Made by a program: the position numbers and the translations under genes. DNA of 64,000 bases, taken from contig NC_045141.1 of the NCBI RefSeq assembly GCF_008831285.2, positions 21,448,848-21,512,847 on the forward strand, read 5' to 3'. The notes beneath the pieces were generated by a model. That model searched no databases. It saw only the letters and a program-made list of their open reading frames with translations, and was not told the DNA's origin. This document shows positions 11,201 through 29,461 of this stretch, piece after piece. Each line of letters opens with the position of its first letter. Positions within the stretch are counted from its first letter, which is position 1. Source of the stretch: Nymphaea colorata. Its lineage: Eukaryota; Streptophyta; Magnoliopsida; Nymphaeales; Nymphaeaceae.

Positions 11201-12152
11201 TCTTTGAAGATGTGTAATCTGAGCAGTTATTTGGTTAAATAGAAACATTGATGCTTAGTTCCTCCCTCTAGAGTCTTAGATTGACTAACTATACACCATT
11301 GAGCCCCAAGGGGCTTAGCATAGCTGGTCAGCTAGTTGTGTGAGTGAGAGCCCCCTCGGCAGTTTGATTCCAGCGGGTGTTAAATTTGAGTGCAAATGGT
11401 GGCGAGCGGACACTCTAGTTGACAGGTGTATTATGGATCCATCTAGGTCCTGAAGCTGCCCTAGACCTCAAGGGCAGGAGGAAGGAAGGGGGCTTCAGCT
11501 TCTCACTGGGCTATGGAGTTCTCTCCTGCTCACCCAGAACTGATACACCATTGAGCAAGAATGGTGCGGTGTCATTCACCCACTAACACCTTTCTGTTTT
11601 TAAATATATTGGGTTTTATGAGTTGCTTCTTCTAGATTATCATTCGCTTCTGATGCAAGTGCTAAATTTCTTGCAGCCATTGCTGACTATTGATGTATGG
11701 GAGGTAACTTGTGCATCCCTTCCATGTTCTTAATGGTCTTTGTGACTTAACACATTTCCTCTTAACAATTTCCAAGTTTCCATTCTAACTGCTGATAACT
11801 CATTTTTTGGTTCTTCTCTTTGATCCAGCATGCTTACTACCTTGACTATGAGGTTGGTTCAATTAACTATGCCCATAACTTTTCCAGTTTCTTTCCGTAA
11901 ACAAACATTGCATTCATTCGTCTGCATTTGTCAAAGCAGTACAAGCGTCCAGAATATGTTTCAGTGTTCATGGAGCAGCTTGTTTCGTGGGAGTCTGTAA
12001 GTGCCAGATTGGAGATTGCAAAAGCCAAAGCAGAAGAACGGGCAAGGGAGGAGGAGGAAAGGATAAGAAAAGAGGAGACACAAGAATGGGAGAACAGCGA
12101 ACCAGTGGAGATGTATATGGACGGCGAGCCTGAAGGGTCAGATTCAGAATGA
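8244..12152 (+). CDS. FSD2: Chloroplast iron superoxide dismutase, FSD2/PAP9-like
   Basis: This Fe-SOD resembles Arabidopsis FSD2 (PAP9), a subunit of the plastid-encoded RNA polymerase complex. Proposed exons are 8244-8301, 8393-8442, 9183-9254, 9356-9544, 10716-10887, 11004-11122, 11677-11703, 11829-11852 and 11940-12152, all in phase, giving 307 residues (Arabidopsis FSD2 has 305). Exons 1-2 give a Ser/Ala/Pro then Arg-rich leader ([12 protein letters not shown], then [13 protein letters not shown]) suited to a transit peptide; these two exons are the least certain part, and the GTCCAT donor at 8443 is weak. Exons 3-9 are strong: [10 protein letters not shown], then ligands H75 (YHWGKHH), H127 (AWNHNFFW), D226 and H230 (IDVWEHAYY). 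After [10 protein letters not shown] comes a charged Glu-rich tail (about 265-307) ending GSDSE, as in FSD2 and not in FSD1 or FSD3. Exons 4-8 match the FSD1-like gene almost base for base in length. Confidence 0.9.
11120..11223 (+). repeat. 52-bp tandem duplication carrying the exon 6 splice donor of FSD2-like gene
   Basis: Two apparently identical 52-bp copies run 11120-11171 and 11172-11223. Each starts with TCG followed by GTACTCTGAG, so the last codon of exon 6 and its 5' splice site exist twice. Only the first copy fits the conserved reading frame (WDYS then PLLTID). Confidence 0.9.
11291..11556 (+). mobile_element. tRNA-derived SINE with target site duplication, in FSD2-like intron 6
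   Basis: A 14-bp direct repeat, ATACACCATTGAGC, flanks the element at 11291-11304 and 11543-11556, leaving a 238-bp body (11305-11542). Inside, TAGCATAGCTGG at 11316-11327 fits the RNA polymerase III A box, and GTTTGATTCC at 11362-11371 fits a B box 34 bp further on. There is no poly(A) tail. The tRNA-like head, length and long TSD together support a SINE inserted in sense orientation. Confidence 0.8.
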
Positions 12153-12607
12153 AGGAAGGGCCTTCTAAGTTTCTGTCGGTATGGTAGTTGTATCTTCAAT
12201 GCGTCGGTATATCGTCTTTTTGGTATACCCGGTCGGCTTTAATTAGCACAGGATAGCCCCTTGGTCTTTAGTTAGCTTGATTTATATGATATTCGGGCTG
12301 TACAGTTTTCAGAGCTTAACGAGAGAATTTTATGACGGCTTGCAGGAGATTTCATTATAGTAAACAAAATATTTTGTAACACGATGAGTATTAGCACTAT
12401 TAGCAGCTGCTTATTGGGCTTTCCATTATCTTGAGATCATTTCACATGATTAGCTAGTGATAGATGATTGCAGTATTTATTCACCATGTATTCTAGTTAA
12501 CAATCTGACAAAATTATAAAAGTTCAAAGTAAGCAAATACTATGCATGAGATTGAAAGCCCGAAATCCTTTTGTGAGTTGTGATATTTTGTAGCATGATC
12601 ACCTACC

Positions 12608-12703
12608 TGTCTCGTTGAATTCCCAGAGTAGATAAACTTTCATATGTCTATAGATTTGGCAGAAAAGAGCAATGTCGCTTTGATCTGGGAATTCAACGAG
12701 ACA
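12608..12703. repeat. 20-bp perfect inverted repeat with 56-nt loop
   Basis: The left arm 12608-12627 is the exact reverse complement of the right arm 12684-12703 (TCTGGGAATTCAACGAGACA). It would fold into a 20-bp stem. No transposon signature or gene surrounds it; a MITE relic or a small hairpin transcript are both possible. Confidence 0.85.
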
Positions 12704-13178
12704 TACTCGAATTTAACCAAGTTGTCATCGGATCTTTACATGTCTTTGCCAACTCTAGTTGGGTCGCGGGATGGACCCGGAATGGAAGACTGTATAATGA
12801 ATAATATGGATTTGATTACTAACCAGATAAATTCGGTTCGTTGACTTTCAAAGGCCATATCAGGCTAATTCAAGATCTAAAACTGTGATGCAAAGTTTGG
12901 ATCCAGGTAATGTCCAGTGAAGCAGAGGAATTTGTTCTGAAATGTATGTCATGATATTGGATCCAACAAAATGAAGATTTGAGTGTGCCATGCTTGTCCG
13001 AGCTATTCTATACTCATCAATCTGGGTCTGATCCAATTCCAAAATAAACCTAATTAACTGAATTCCAATATGATCTAAAAGTACGTTCTGGATCATCTCA
13101 TTTGAAGGATCTGGATCTCCTTCTATGTGAGAGTGAGAGAGAGACGGAGACCCTGGGCTCTTTCAAAAAGGCATGTAG

Positions 13179-13199
13179 CCAATCCGTAACCCTATAAGT
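13179..13199 (+). promoter_or_regulatory. Candidate CCAAT and TATA motifs of the Cys-rich protein gene
   Basis: CCAAT at 13179-13183 and TATAAGT at 13193-13199 lie about 100 bp before the ATG at 13297. The TATA position suits a transcription start near 13225. Motif matches only. Confidence 0.35.
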
Positions 13200-13296
13200 G
13201 GCACCAAGAAAAGGGCGAAATTTTTTTTCCCTTGCGGCTTTGGGGCTTTTTCGTCTTATTGTATCAAATCGACGTCCGGCGCCTTAATTCCCGGCC

Positions 13297-16200
13297 ATGG
13301 CTGGTGCTTCGCCGGCTTCCGGCGAACAAATGGTTGTAAATAGTCCGCAAGGGAACACGGACGTGCCCAAGCCCAAGACCAAGACAAGCCTCCGGGGTCT
13401 GAACAAGCCCAAGTGCTCCAAGTGTGGGAACGTCGCTCGGTCGCGGTAAGACGGGCGCCTCTGCCTCTGTCTCTGTCTCTCTCTCTCTGATAAATTCTTT
13501 TTTCTCGTTTACTGAAAGAATGGTGTAGCCCCTGCAATACTGGAAGAATTTTCTGTGTTTGTCTATGTGGGCAGTTGTCGTTTCTCTTGAATCTCGATTT
13601 ATGGGCTTTCCTCCGTTTGGAGACAGTCGTTTGTTCTATTTTATGGGCGATATAGGTCGAGTTCGTGTATTCGTTTGTTGGTGGTTTCTGTTTGGCATGT
13701 AATTTCGATTTGATTTGTCGAGGAAAATTGAGTGTTTCTGGACGATCAAGTTTTCGCGTTTCTCTACGTTGGGAGCTGATTTTCCTTTTCATTCTCAAGC
13801 TTTTTAGGTTTTCCGAAGCGGGTAATCGTTGGTTTTGATTTTTCCTTTTGCATTTGCCTGATTTCTCCCTTTTTTTTTGTAATGCGTCTTCCTTTATGGA
13901 AGTGTGGTGGAAGTGTCTGGAATCGTGTTCACGTCTTTTTTGGTGGAGTCCTTTCTTCCTTATTCTTTAATTTTTTTGTTAGCCATGCTCGTGTTCATGC
14001 TTGTTTACGGTTTGTGTTCTATGTTTGTCTACGATCTTGTTTCTCTTTCTTGTTCTAACTTTCTAATTGCCTGGTTTTGGAGATTTAGATGTTTTAAAAT
14101 CATGAATGGTGCCTTTGCTGTTTTAATGAGTCTGTTCAGGGAGAGAAGAGTGTGGAGTATTTTAGTCATGAGCAAATCTCTGAGTTTGGGCCCCCATAGG
14201 GAAGGTTATGGAGGGAGGCCCATGCTAATTTTGACGTATGAAAACCAATTATTCTATTAGCTCTAGGCCAAAGAATGGGAGCAATTGGTTTCTGTAGTTA
14301 GTGTTAAAGAATGTGTGGTTTTACGTGAAGAGGGAAATATCCTCTTTAGTACTGAGCTGTACTAAGTGACTCCTTCCTAGCAACGGCTTGACATGGTTTC
14401 TGATGGTTCTATCTTTTCCCACTTTTCTTGTAACTGAAAAAACAACTGCTGTTAAGACGGCATCAAATTATCTTTACCATGGAAATGGTTGCATAATGCG
14501 ATGAATGAAGGATTCTGAGGTTACTAATCAAGTTCAAATGCTTGGTTGTAGATAAACAGTTGGCTTTTCATTTCCCAGATCTCAATATTTATGCTCTTGC
14601 AAATTTTATAGAGCCTTTATATGCTCGTCCTCCCTTAGGCAAAGTTTGGTGTCAATACACATAACCTAGAAACAAGTGAACAACTCTGTTATCCTTTGAT
14701 AAACAATTATTAACACAAAAGGATGGTTAAGATGGGAAAGTAGGCTGAGACTGCGTGTCAACAACATGAAACCTTAGCAGGGTGGATGATCCGCCAATGA
14801 TCCATCTGATACACAATGCTGCAAATAGTGGATGGCCTGTACATTTGTAATAAATCAGAGGATCTATAATTTCTTCAACCTGCAGGTTGAACTGTCTGTC
14901 CCTTCTTAAACACTAAACTAAGCATTCACAGGATAAAAAAAAAAAAGGCTATTTCTAATGTAGAATCAGGAACTATGGCCCTAAAATTATGACTTTGTTT
15001 TTGGTTTGTAACAAAACGTGCCATCTGGTACTGACAGTTTGTGTTTCTTCGCTTTGCTTTTCCCCAAAACATAGGTTATTTTTTTATTAGTTCATCTGAT
15101 GCTTAGTGAAAATTTGGTGTTTCTCAAGCCTGTAGTATAACATGAAAGTAGCTACTCTGTCCTATTTCCATTGGGCCCAGAGTAATCTTTGCACTCTCGA
15201 GGTACTGCATTTACAGATATCCATTAGCTATGCATGCCTGGACTATTCTAGCATCAAGTCCTAGTGACTGTCTTTATGCTGGAAAGAGACTGCTGGGTTT
15301 GACCAATCCAACTGTTTTAATGAGCATTTTCATTCAGCTATGGCATCATTTTGTGCTATTGGCTGCAGTTACATGCTTGTGCTGCTGCATTTTATTGTCC
15401 TATAAGAAGTTTTCTGTGTTAATCATTGGTTGGTGCAATTATGATTGTGCAGGTGCCCTTACCAATGTTGTAAGAGTTGCTGTTCTAAAGCTCAAAATCC
15501 ATGTACCATTCATGGTATGCACCTTATATAAAGTTAAAATAGCAAACATTCTGAATTTTCTTGATTAGCTGCATACTGAATTATATATTCAAGATTTTGA
15601 TCTTCATTTGTTGCGTGCACGTTGCTCAACTTTTCAATAAATATCTTGCAGTTCTCAGGCCTAATGCGAATTTTTCGGACAAACTCCCTACTTCAAGCTC
15701 TCCATTGTTTGGCCAGAGTATCACTGATGTGTCCTCATTATCGTAAAATTCCCAACTTCCACTTAAGAGAAACATATATCAAGCTCATATAATGAACAAA
15801 ATTATTCAGTTTTTCACATTTTCCAGATCCAGCAGACTCACATCACTCCGGCAGGCCTCTAGTAATTTGGCTCATCTTGGTGGGGCACATGTGGCATTGC
15901 GTGCAAGAAAACCATTGTCCAGGAAGGTCTGTATCAAGGTCATATCGTGTTGTTCTTATGTCAAGATTATTTGCAGCTGTTTTTATGGATCAGGATGATC
16001 AGTGCTTCCTGACTTTTTTCTCTTATCTCTCCGACTGAGTTCAGGAAGCTGCCATCATTAACAACTGGAGGTTTTCCAAGTTAAGAGAGCATAAAGAGCG
16101 GAACATTGAGGCAGAAGATGAGGCTTTTGATCGCTACGTGCAGAATGTGTCATTGCTGGAAGAAACTTTTGGTGTCAATTCTTCATTGGAAGCCCTTACT

Positions 16201-16698
16201 CCTGAAGGTGAGCCCATGCTTCTGTCTTGCTGTCCAGATGGACTTGACCAGGATAGAGTAGTTTCTGCACTGAAAGCAAGGTTAAGATCCAAACCTGAAA
16301 GAGCAGACAAGCACAGAGAAAGAATTCGAGGGCTAGTTAATATTGGATTGGAGAACCTGAAGAAACGAGAGACAGATGGAAGAGACATGGATCGTGTGGA
16401 TCCAGGCGCTTTAGGTGGCACGAGAGAACTTGATAGCCACGATAGTGGATGCAGGCAGCGGTTTGAATGTTTTTCAGCAATAACTGATCTTCTTGATAAA
16501 ATGTCCAAGGTTCGAAGCAAGGAGGATCTAAAACTATGTACAGACCTGAAACTGCAATTGTTTCCTCAAAAGGAGAGCAACCCAGTGGTTCCTGCCCCTG
16601 GCGGCCAAACAATGGTTTTTAGCCATGAACTCAGCAAAGATGCACTGAGAAAGGTGGATGAAGAATTTCTACCTGATCGAGAAATTGCAGAGATATAG
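13297..16698 (+). CDS. Uncharacterised plant Cys-rich protein with SHI/STY-like zinc finger spacing
   Basis: Five exons join in phase: 13297-13445, 15453-15514, 15652-15742, 15827-15926 and 16045-16698, giving 351 residues, with a 2-kb first intron. Residues about 33-70 form a Cys-rich module: LRGLNKPKC, then CSKCGNVARSRC, CCKSCC and PCTIH. The spacing C-x2-C-x7-C-x4-C-x2-CC-x6-C-x2-H follows the zinc-binding RING-like finger of SHI/STY (LRP1) regulators, although the rest of the protein is unlike them. Further on are RARKPLSRK, a basic/acidic alpha-helical segment (NNWRFSKLREHKERNIEAE, then DEAFDRYVQNVSLLEE) and a hydrophilic C-terminus. I recall similar proteins across land plants without assigned function, and no activity is claimed. 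Exon 5 is taken as uninterrupted because it stays open to the TAG at 16696. A 57-bp tandem duplication covers the stop codon. Confidence 0.8.
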
Positions 16699-16767
16699 AA
16701 TCCATGCTGTGTGGATGAAGAATTTCTACCTGATCGAGAAATTGCAGAGATATAGAATCCATGCTGT
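16654..16767 (+). repeat. 57-bp tandem duplication spanning the stop codon of the Cys-rich protein gene
   Basis: Copies at 16654-16710 and 16711-16767 appear identical. The unit is 19 codons long and includes the last 14 codons (VDEEFLPDREIAEI), the TAG stop and the start of the 3' UTR. Because the first copy keeps its stop, the protein is unchanged and the second copy lies in the 3' UTR. Confidence 0.92.
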
Positions 16768-18310
16768 GTTACATTACTCACTGCCGCTCCGAACATTTCC
16801 TATGTCTCAAGGGAGTAGTTCAATTTAATCAGTGGGAATGTTTGTCCAAGCATTTAATCACGAGAAAGGCAAAAACGAACTCGGGGGCTGCAGGTAGGGG
16901 CGATTAAATGCGGCTTAGTCTGACTTTTTATGTGATGCTTCGGTTATCGGCTTGATGTATTATTATTTTTTGTTGTATCTTTTGCCAAGGCTTACCGTTA
17001 GAAATGCAATTAGATTCCTACCTATTTCATCTTTTATGTATGTCTTGCAGCAGAATTTTCTTCCCCCCCTCTCTGTTTCTCTGTTTCTCTTGCGCATGCA
17101 CGCTCAATAGTTTCTTAGGATATCAACCTTAGTTTGGCATTTTAGGGAAGGAATTATCTCAATGCAACTCATTCTCCGCAGAAAACAACTGATTCTCTGC
17201 AAAACAACTCTATTCTCAGTAAAAAAATCTCCCCAACGGTCCAATTTTCCGCAATTTCAAGGGCATTTGTATCATTTTTCAATTTTAAAATGAGCAATTC
17301 AAGGGGAATACTTTTATCAAAGCTCTGGAATATGGTCTTTCCATCTCCTAAGGAGGCGCACTTAGCAGGCAAATGACAATTTCAGATCTTCTCAAGGCAT
17401 GAAGCCAGAAAATCAGGAATAACTTATTAAAAACCTGTTGTGGTACGTTCCACACAAAGGGGTGCCCCTCTCGTTTATCCAACCCAATGCACAACGGAAA
17501 AGGAAAAGAACACAGGAAATAAAAGGTCAAAGAGTCTTTAGCTGAATTTCACTACCATCGACAGTGTTCCACCGTGGGAAAATGAGATCCAGTTTCAATT
17601 TACCAACAAAATATCATCTAGTCCACCAAAGAAACCCTCGCAAAATTTTCTGCCTGTAAGGTCATTTACGATTTCACCGTAATCTTTTATTATGCTTTTT
17701 CATTTGAGAGAAAGGGGCACCTTAGAAGTTAGAAGCATCATGAAACCCTTCAGTGTTCAACACGCCAGTGAAATCCAAGGTGTGCACATCTGGCGGCGTT
17801 TCACGTTAACAGGCTGCTCTTTTCAGGTATTAGTTCTATTATTTGCTATCAACGAACCAAAAAGGAAGATAGCATATGACTAATTGATCAAGTTAAATAT
17901 CTTAAAAACCGTATCCATCCGATAAAACAAGCACTCAAACAGTAAGAATGTGTGAGGGGTGGGAAAAGACAAAGGCATAATTCTTTTTTTATTTTCATCG
18001 GAGCATTGTTACATCAAAAAATTACAATGCAGTAAAAGGGGTCGTAACCCACATTGTGGGCAATAAAAAAAGAGCAGTCCGGAAATAGAGGCCGAAACTA
18101 GCCACCACAAGGCTTTCCACCAGCTTCACATTCCCGACAGCCCAAGACCTACTGCTGTACCAAGCTATGGCTCTCCAGAGTGTTCAACCATGACAATCAA
18201 GATCCAACTTGCAACTCATCAACCCCTTCCAAAATACAATGATATCTCGCTGTAGTATCTTCGTTGCTGCTCAAAGGCAAAACTTCAAACATAAGATTCA
18301 AAGGACCAGT
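16768..18310. other. Intergenic region between convergent genes
   Basis: It holds the 3' UTR of the plus-strand Cys-rich gene on the left and of the minus-strand CDC48C-like gene on the right. No open frame here shows a domain. Around 17160-17225 there are three imperfect copies of a short motif (ATTCTCCGCAG / ATTCTCTGCA / ATTCTCAGTA). Confidence 0.5.
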
Positions 18311-25950
<7,640 letters not shown>

Positions 25951-26032
25951 CCCCGTCCGGCCAAGCAGCAGAACGATGACAAGGGAGAGAGAGAAAAGGG
26001 GGGGGGGGGGAGAGAGACTAGAGAGGGGTGCT

Positions 26033-26040
26033 TAGGGTTT
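26033..26040 (-). promoter_or_regulatory. Telo-box (AAACCCTA) upstream of CDC48C-like gene
   Basis: On the minus strand AAACCCTA lies about 85 bp before the ATG at 25950. Telo-boxes are a common promoter or 5' UTR element of plant ribosome-biogenesis and translation genes, which fits a CDC48C/NVL gene. One 8-bp match could also be chance. Confidence 0.45.
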
Positions 26041-29000
26041 TGGAGGCGGTGAATTTCTTATTTTTCCGGGAAAAGCTCCCAGTTTAAAAGTTTTTTCGTG
26101 ATCAGTCCTAAATCTTTCACAAGCTTCCAAAATCGTACTTATTTCTTATCAACTGAAAATGCGGATTGGGAACATGCGCATGAGGCAGTGGCAAAAATGG
26201 TTCAGAAGCATATTTTATACAACAGATTATAAATTAATATTTTACAAAAAAACAAGTTCAACAGAAACAAGCTCATGCTTGAAGAATCAGGATTTAGTTC
26301 TTCCATCAAACTATCCGCAACATAAAAGCAGTTAAATGAAACTTGATTATGTTTTTTGCTATTCTCTTAAATGTCAGACCACGTTTTTGAATTTATAAAA
26401 CGCTTCAACTGCAACAACTCCCAATTTGAACAAGCGACTCCGAGGCCTTTTGCTTCCATTCAGTTCGTCACTCTCGTGAAGCTGGACTGTTCTTATTTGG
26501 TTAAGAGGCAGACGCTTTTCTTGGTTTATGTATCGATGACAACCGTGACTTGTGACTGCCAAGTTCGCGTTGGAGGAGAACAGAGTCACCAAAAGCATCC
26601 GCCATTCATATTGCAAGATGAAGAAACTTGAGCTCAAAACAAACAAGAACTCAATGAACTGCGCGTGAGATAGTTTCTGTATCACGATATTTTTAAAGAA
26701 GCTGGAAGGAACGAGCTTTGAACAATGGATCTCTGGAACAGAACTCCAGCCACACACACGTAATAGGAATTGCAAAATCTGAACTGAAGCCCATTTTTTG
26801 GAAACCAAACACATGCATAAACTTGATATATGCAAATTAAAGAAGCTTAAATTTTGTTAAGGTAATGCTTCAGCCGCCCATTCAAATTTCAACCCAACCC
26901 AACCTAGGTCTCAAATCATTTTTCAGAAGCTCAAGAAAGTTCTTCAGAACCTGGAAAAAGTGAGGCTCCCTGCTTTACCTACAGTATAAGAGGAATGCAC
27001 CACTCACGGCATAGGCATATATTAAGTTACCTCAATGAGCGTGGTGATTCTCCATTGCATGACCAGTGCAGCCATTACTGAGAAGAGTCCAGTGCAACAA
27101 TTTGCATGGATAAAAACTAATAAGAAGGACCAATAATTACAGAAGTGGAATCCTCAGCAACATTATTTGGGAGACTCAACTCAACCACCAGACTCTTTCT
27201 GCGGAAAGGATCCAAATAGACATTCCGAGGACAGGAAAAGAATGTATATCAGGAGGGTGGATCAGAATATAACTAATTTTAGCTTTATGGTTCACATAGT
27301 TTCGCATGTTACATTTATAATGGGCAGTCTAGCTAAAGTTAAGAAGTAACTGGGTTGAACATAAATGCATATGAATCCACGAGTTTGCTCAGATTAGTAA
27401 TGTCTACTAAGTAAAAGTGTGACTAAGACATACATATAGATTATCAGATAGAAGGTGTTTGAGAATTTGATGGTTGTCTTAGATCCACTTGGTTGATGGA
27501 GACAACAACATCTCCATGTGATGAGACTCACAACTTCAAAGCACCATCACTTCGTGAGGCAGTGGCAGATGATCTATGTATGAGGAAACGACTGCAGCCA
27601 TGCCTAAAGTTTCTCTCAACGTAAGAGTTCATGTTATTTGAGAATGAAAACATTCCGTAGTTATCAATTTCACTGGTTTCCAAGAACCTCCAAGTGAAGC
27701 AGTAGCACGTGATATATCTACAAGGAAAGGACTACTGCAACACCTGCAACTGCTTTCGGCAAAGGGGTTCAAGCATGTTGGAAATAAAATTCTGCAATTT
27801 ACAATTTCATTGATTTTCAAGAGTGAACCATTCGCCAACTACCGTTAAATCTGCTTTCCACTACGTTTTCGGAGAAATATTTTCTGCGAACTTGTGTTGG
27901 GGGATGAGTCCTTGTCCTTTGAAAGTTTGAATCAAAGTTCTCCATATTTGCTTATCTTTCTCTGTATCAGTCTCTTCAGGACCCGCGTCATTAAATGAAA
28001 TGGATTCACACTGACCAAGTTGGTTGAAACGATTACAGAAACAGTTGGAAGTCACAGCCAACTGAATTATTATCAGAAACACTGTAAAAGAAGGACAACG
28101 TCCAATGCAAATTCTTAAGGGTACCACTATCACTAGTTTGGCCAATACTCTGTTAACATAATTTTTTGACAAGCGAATCTATTCAAGCTTCTTTTAATTT
28201 CTTCAAGAGAAAACTTTTTAAGCTTTGACAAGGCAGCAGCAGTGCTTGCTGCCCATTTGAACTTTGATCAAGGATATCAGCATTTTTATGTGCATAGTCA
28301 GTTTGAATCATGTTAGGACTTTGATTACCAGTTGGATTTGGATTCATCAAAATAAGGATGTAAAATTGCAAAAATTCAGTGAAACTACAATCAGTTACCA
28401 GCCACCTACAAGTAGAGGTTCTTGACTTCAAAAGCATTTCATGCTATTTGAAGCAAACATTGTTGGCTCATTTCGTGACTATGATGATCTCTCCAAGTAA
28501 CTTAGTTTCTGAAGAGCGCATTCCTTTGTACCCCAACCAAAATCACTGGGGGTTATGTAAGATCTACTGAAATTTTCTGCATGATTAAGGACTTGGGTAA
28601 ATGAGCCTTAGGTACTGTCTAGAACATGGTGCTGTAAGCAATGAGAAGTGTGTTTGGTTCCTATAATACCGTTTGATGTTAGGAAGCACCACTGTCGCCA
28701 AAACATTGCACTAAAGATAGAGTCGATTGAAAATGCAACATGCAACTCAATCATCAAAGCCATATCTTAACACCAAACTGGGTAGACAGTTACAGCAGAC
28801 TGGCAACACAAGGCTATGGTGCAGAACTACTGCCTTTCAGGAAGACAGTAGGAACAGTAATCACTCTCCCTTTTACTTTGCAGACAATACTACCTGCAAA
28901 TCTAAAAAAGTTTCAAAGAACTTTTTGGGGTTTCGACAAATTTGAAAATCATGCTTTGCTAATACTTGTAATTCCACATGAATCTAAGCCTGCCAAACAG

Positions 29001-29261
29001 GGACCAAATGCAATTAATATTCTATTTTGTCCAGAACAGAGATAATCATGCTTGGTGTCCATAAGGTATAGTATCAACTTTGTCATTTGTGGTGATGATG
29101 CCTACATGTTTCCTCGCTTCCCGACTAAACAAATAATGCAAGCATGCACTGTTTCTCCAATAAGTGAAGGGGAAAATCCCCACACGATAACAACGACGAA
29201 ATTCAACCAACCCGACATGCACAAATACATAGTAAAAACAGATGATAGATTGAAGTCATTG
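26041..29261. other. Intergenic, upstream of CDC48C-like gene
   Basis: AT-rich sequence without a recognisable gene. The longest open frame (26374-26835, minus) shows no domain, no splice pattern and no codon signal that I can support. A local duplication around 27540-27580 and 27690-27740 (AGCAGTGGCA / AGCAGTAGCA context) is weak. Confidence 0.4.
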
Positions 29262-29461
29262 AACTAATTATTTTAATAGGCCTGGTAGACTTAGGTTCAT
29301 TCTTCAACTTATGTGTCATGCTTGCCACCATTTACAACCTAAGAAAGTAACACATTGGTGCATGATATCAAACACGAGATTCGAACCTTAGATCCCTTAA
29401 GTGTAAGCCGCTTTGCCACCCATTTGGGCTACACCCCTTGAGGCTATTAAACTAATTATTT
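29262..29461 (-). mobile_element. tRNA-derived SINE (minus orientation) with 12-bp TSD
   Basis: The direct repeat AACTAATTATTT flanks the element at 29262-29273 and 29450-29461. On the minus strand the body (29449-29274) opens with CTCAAGGGGTGTAGCCCAAA, an A-box-like region (about 29432-29420), and then has GGTTCGAATCTC at 29387-29376, a near-perfect B box. The head resembles that of the SINE at 11305 (CCAAGGGGCTTAGC), suggesting one family. Confidence 0.78.

Larger units (their letters stand above)
12153..13296. other. Intergenic: FSD2-like 3' UTR and upstream region of the Cys-rich gene
   Basis: The first 200 bp or so is probably FSD2-like 3' UTR. No coding region is supported. The stretch holds a perfect 20-bp inverted repeat (12608-12627 and 12684-12703), listed separately, and the proximal promoter of the next gene. 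Confidence 0.5.

Noticed and set aside
26374-26835. 153-codon minus-strand open frame upstream of CDC48C-like gene
   Set aside because: No domain, composition not gene-like, and no exon partners.
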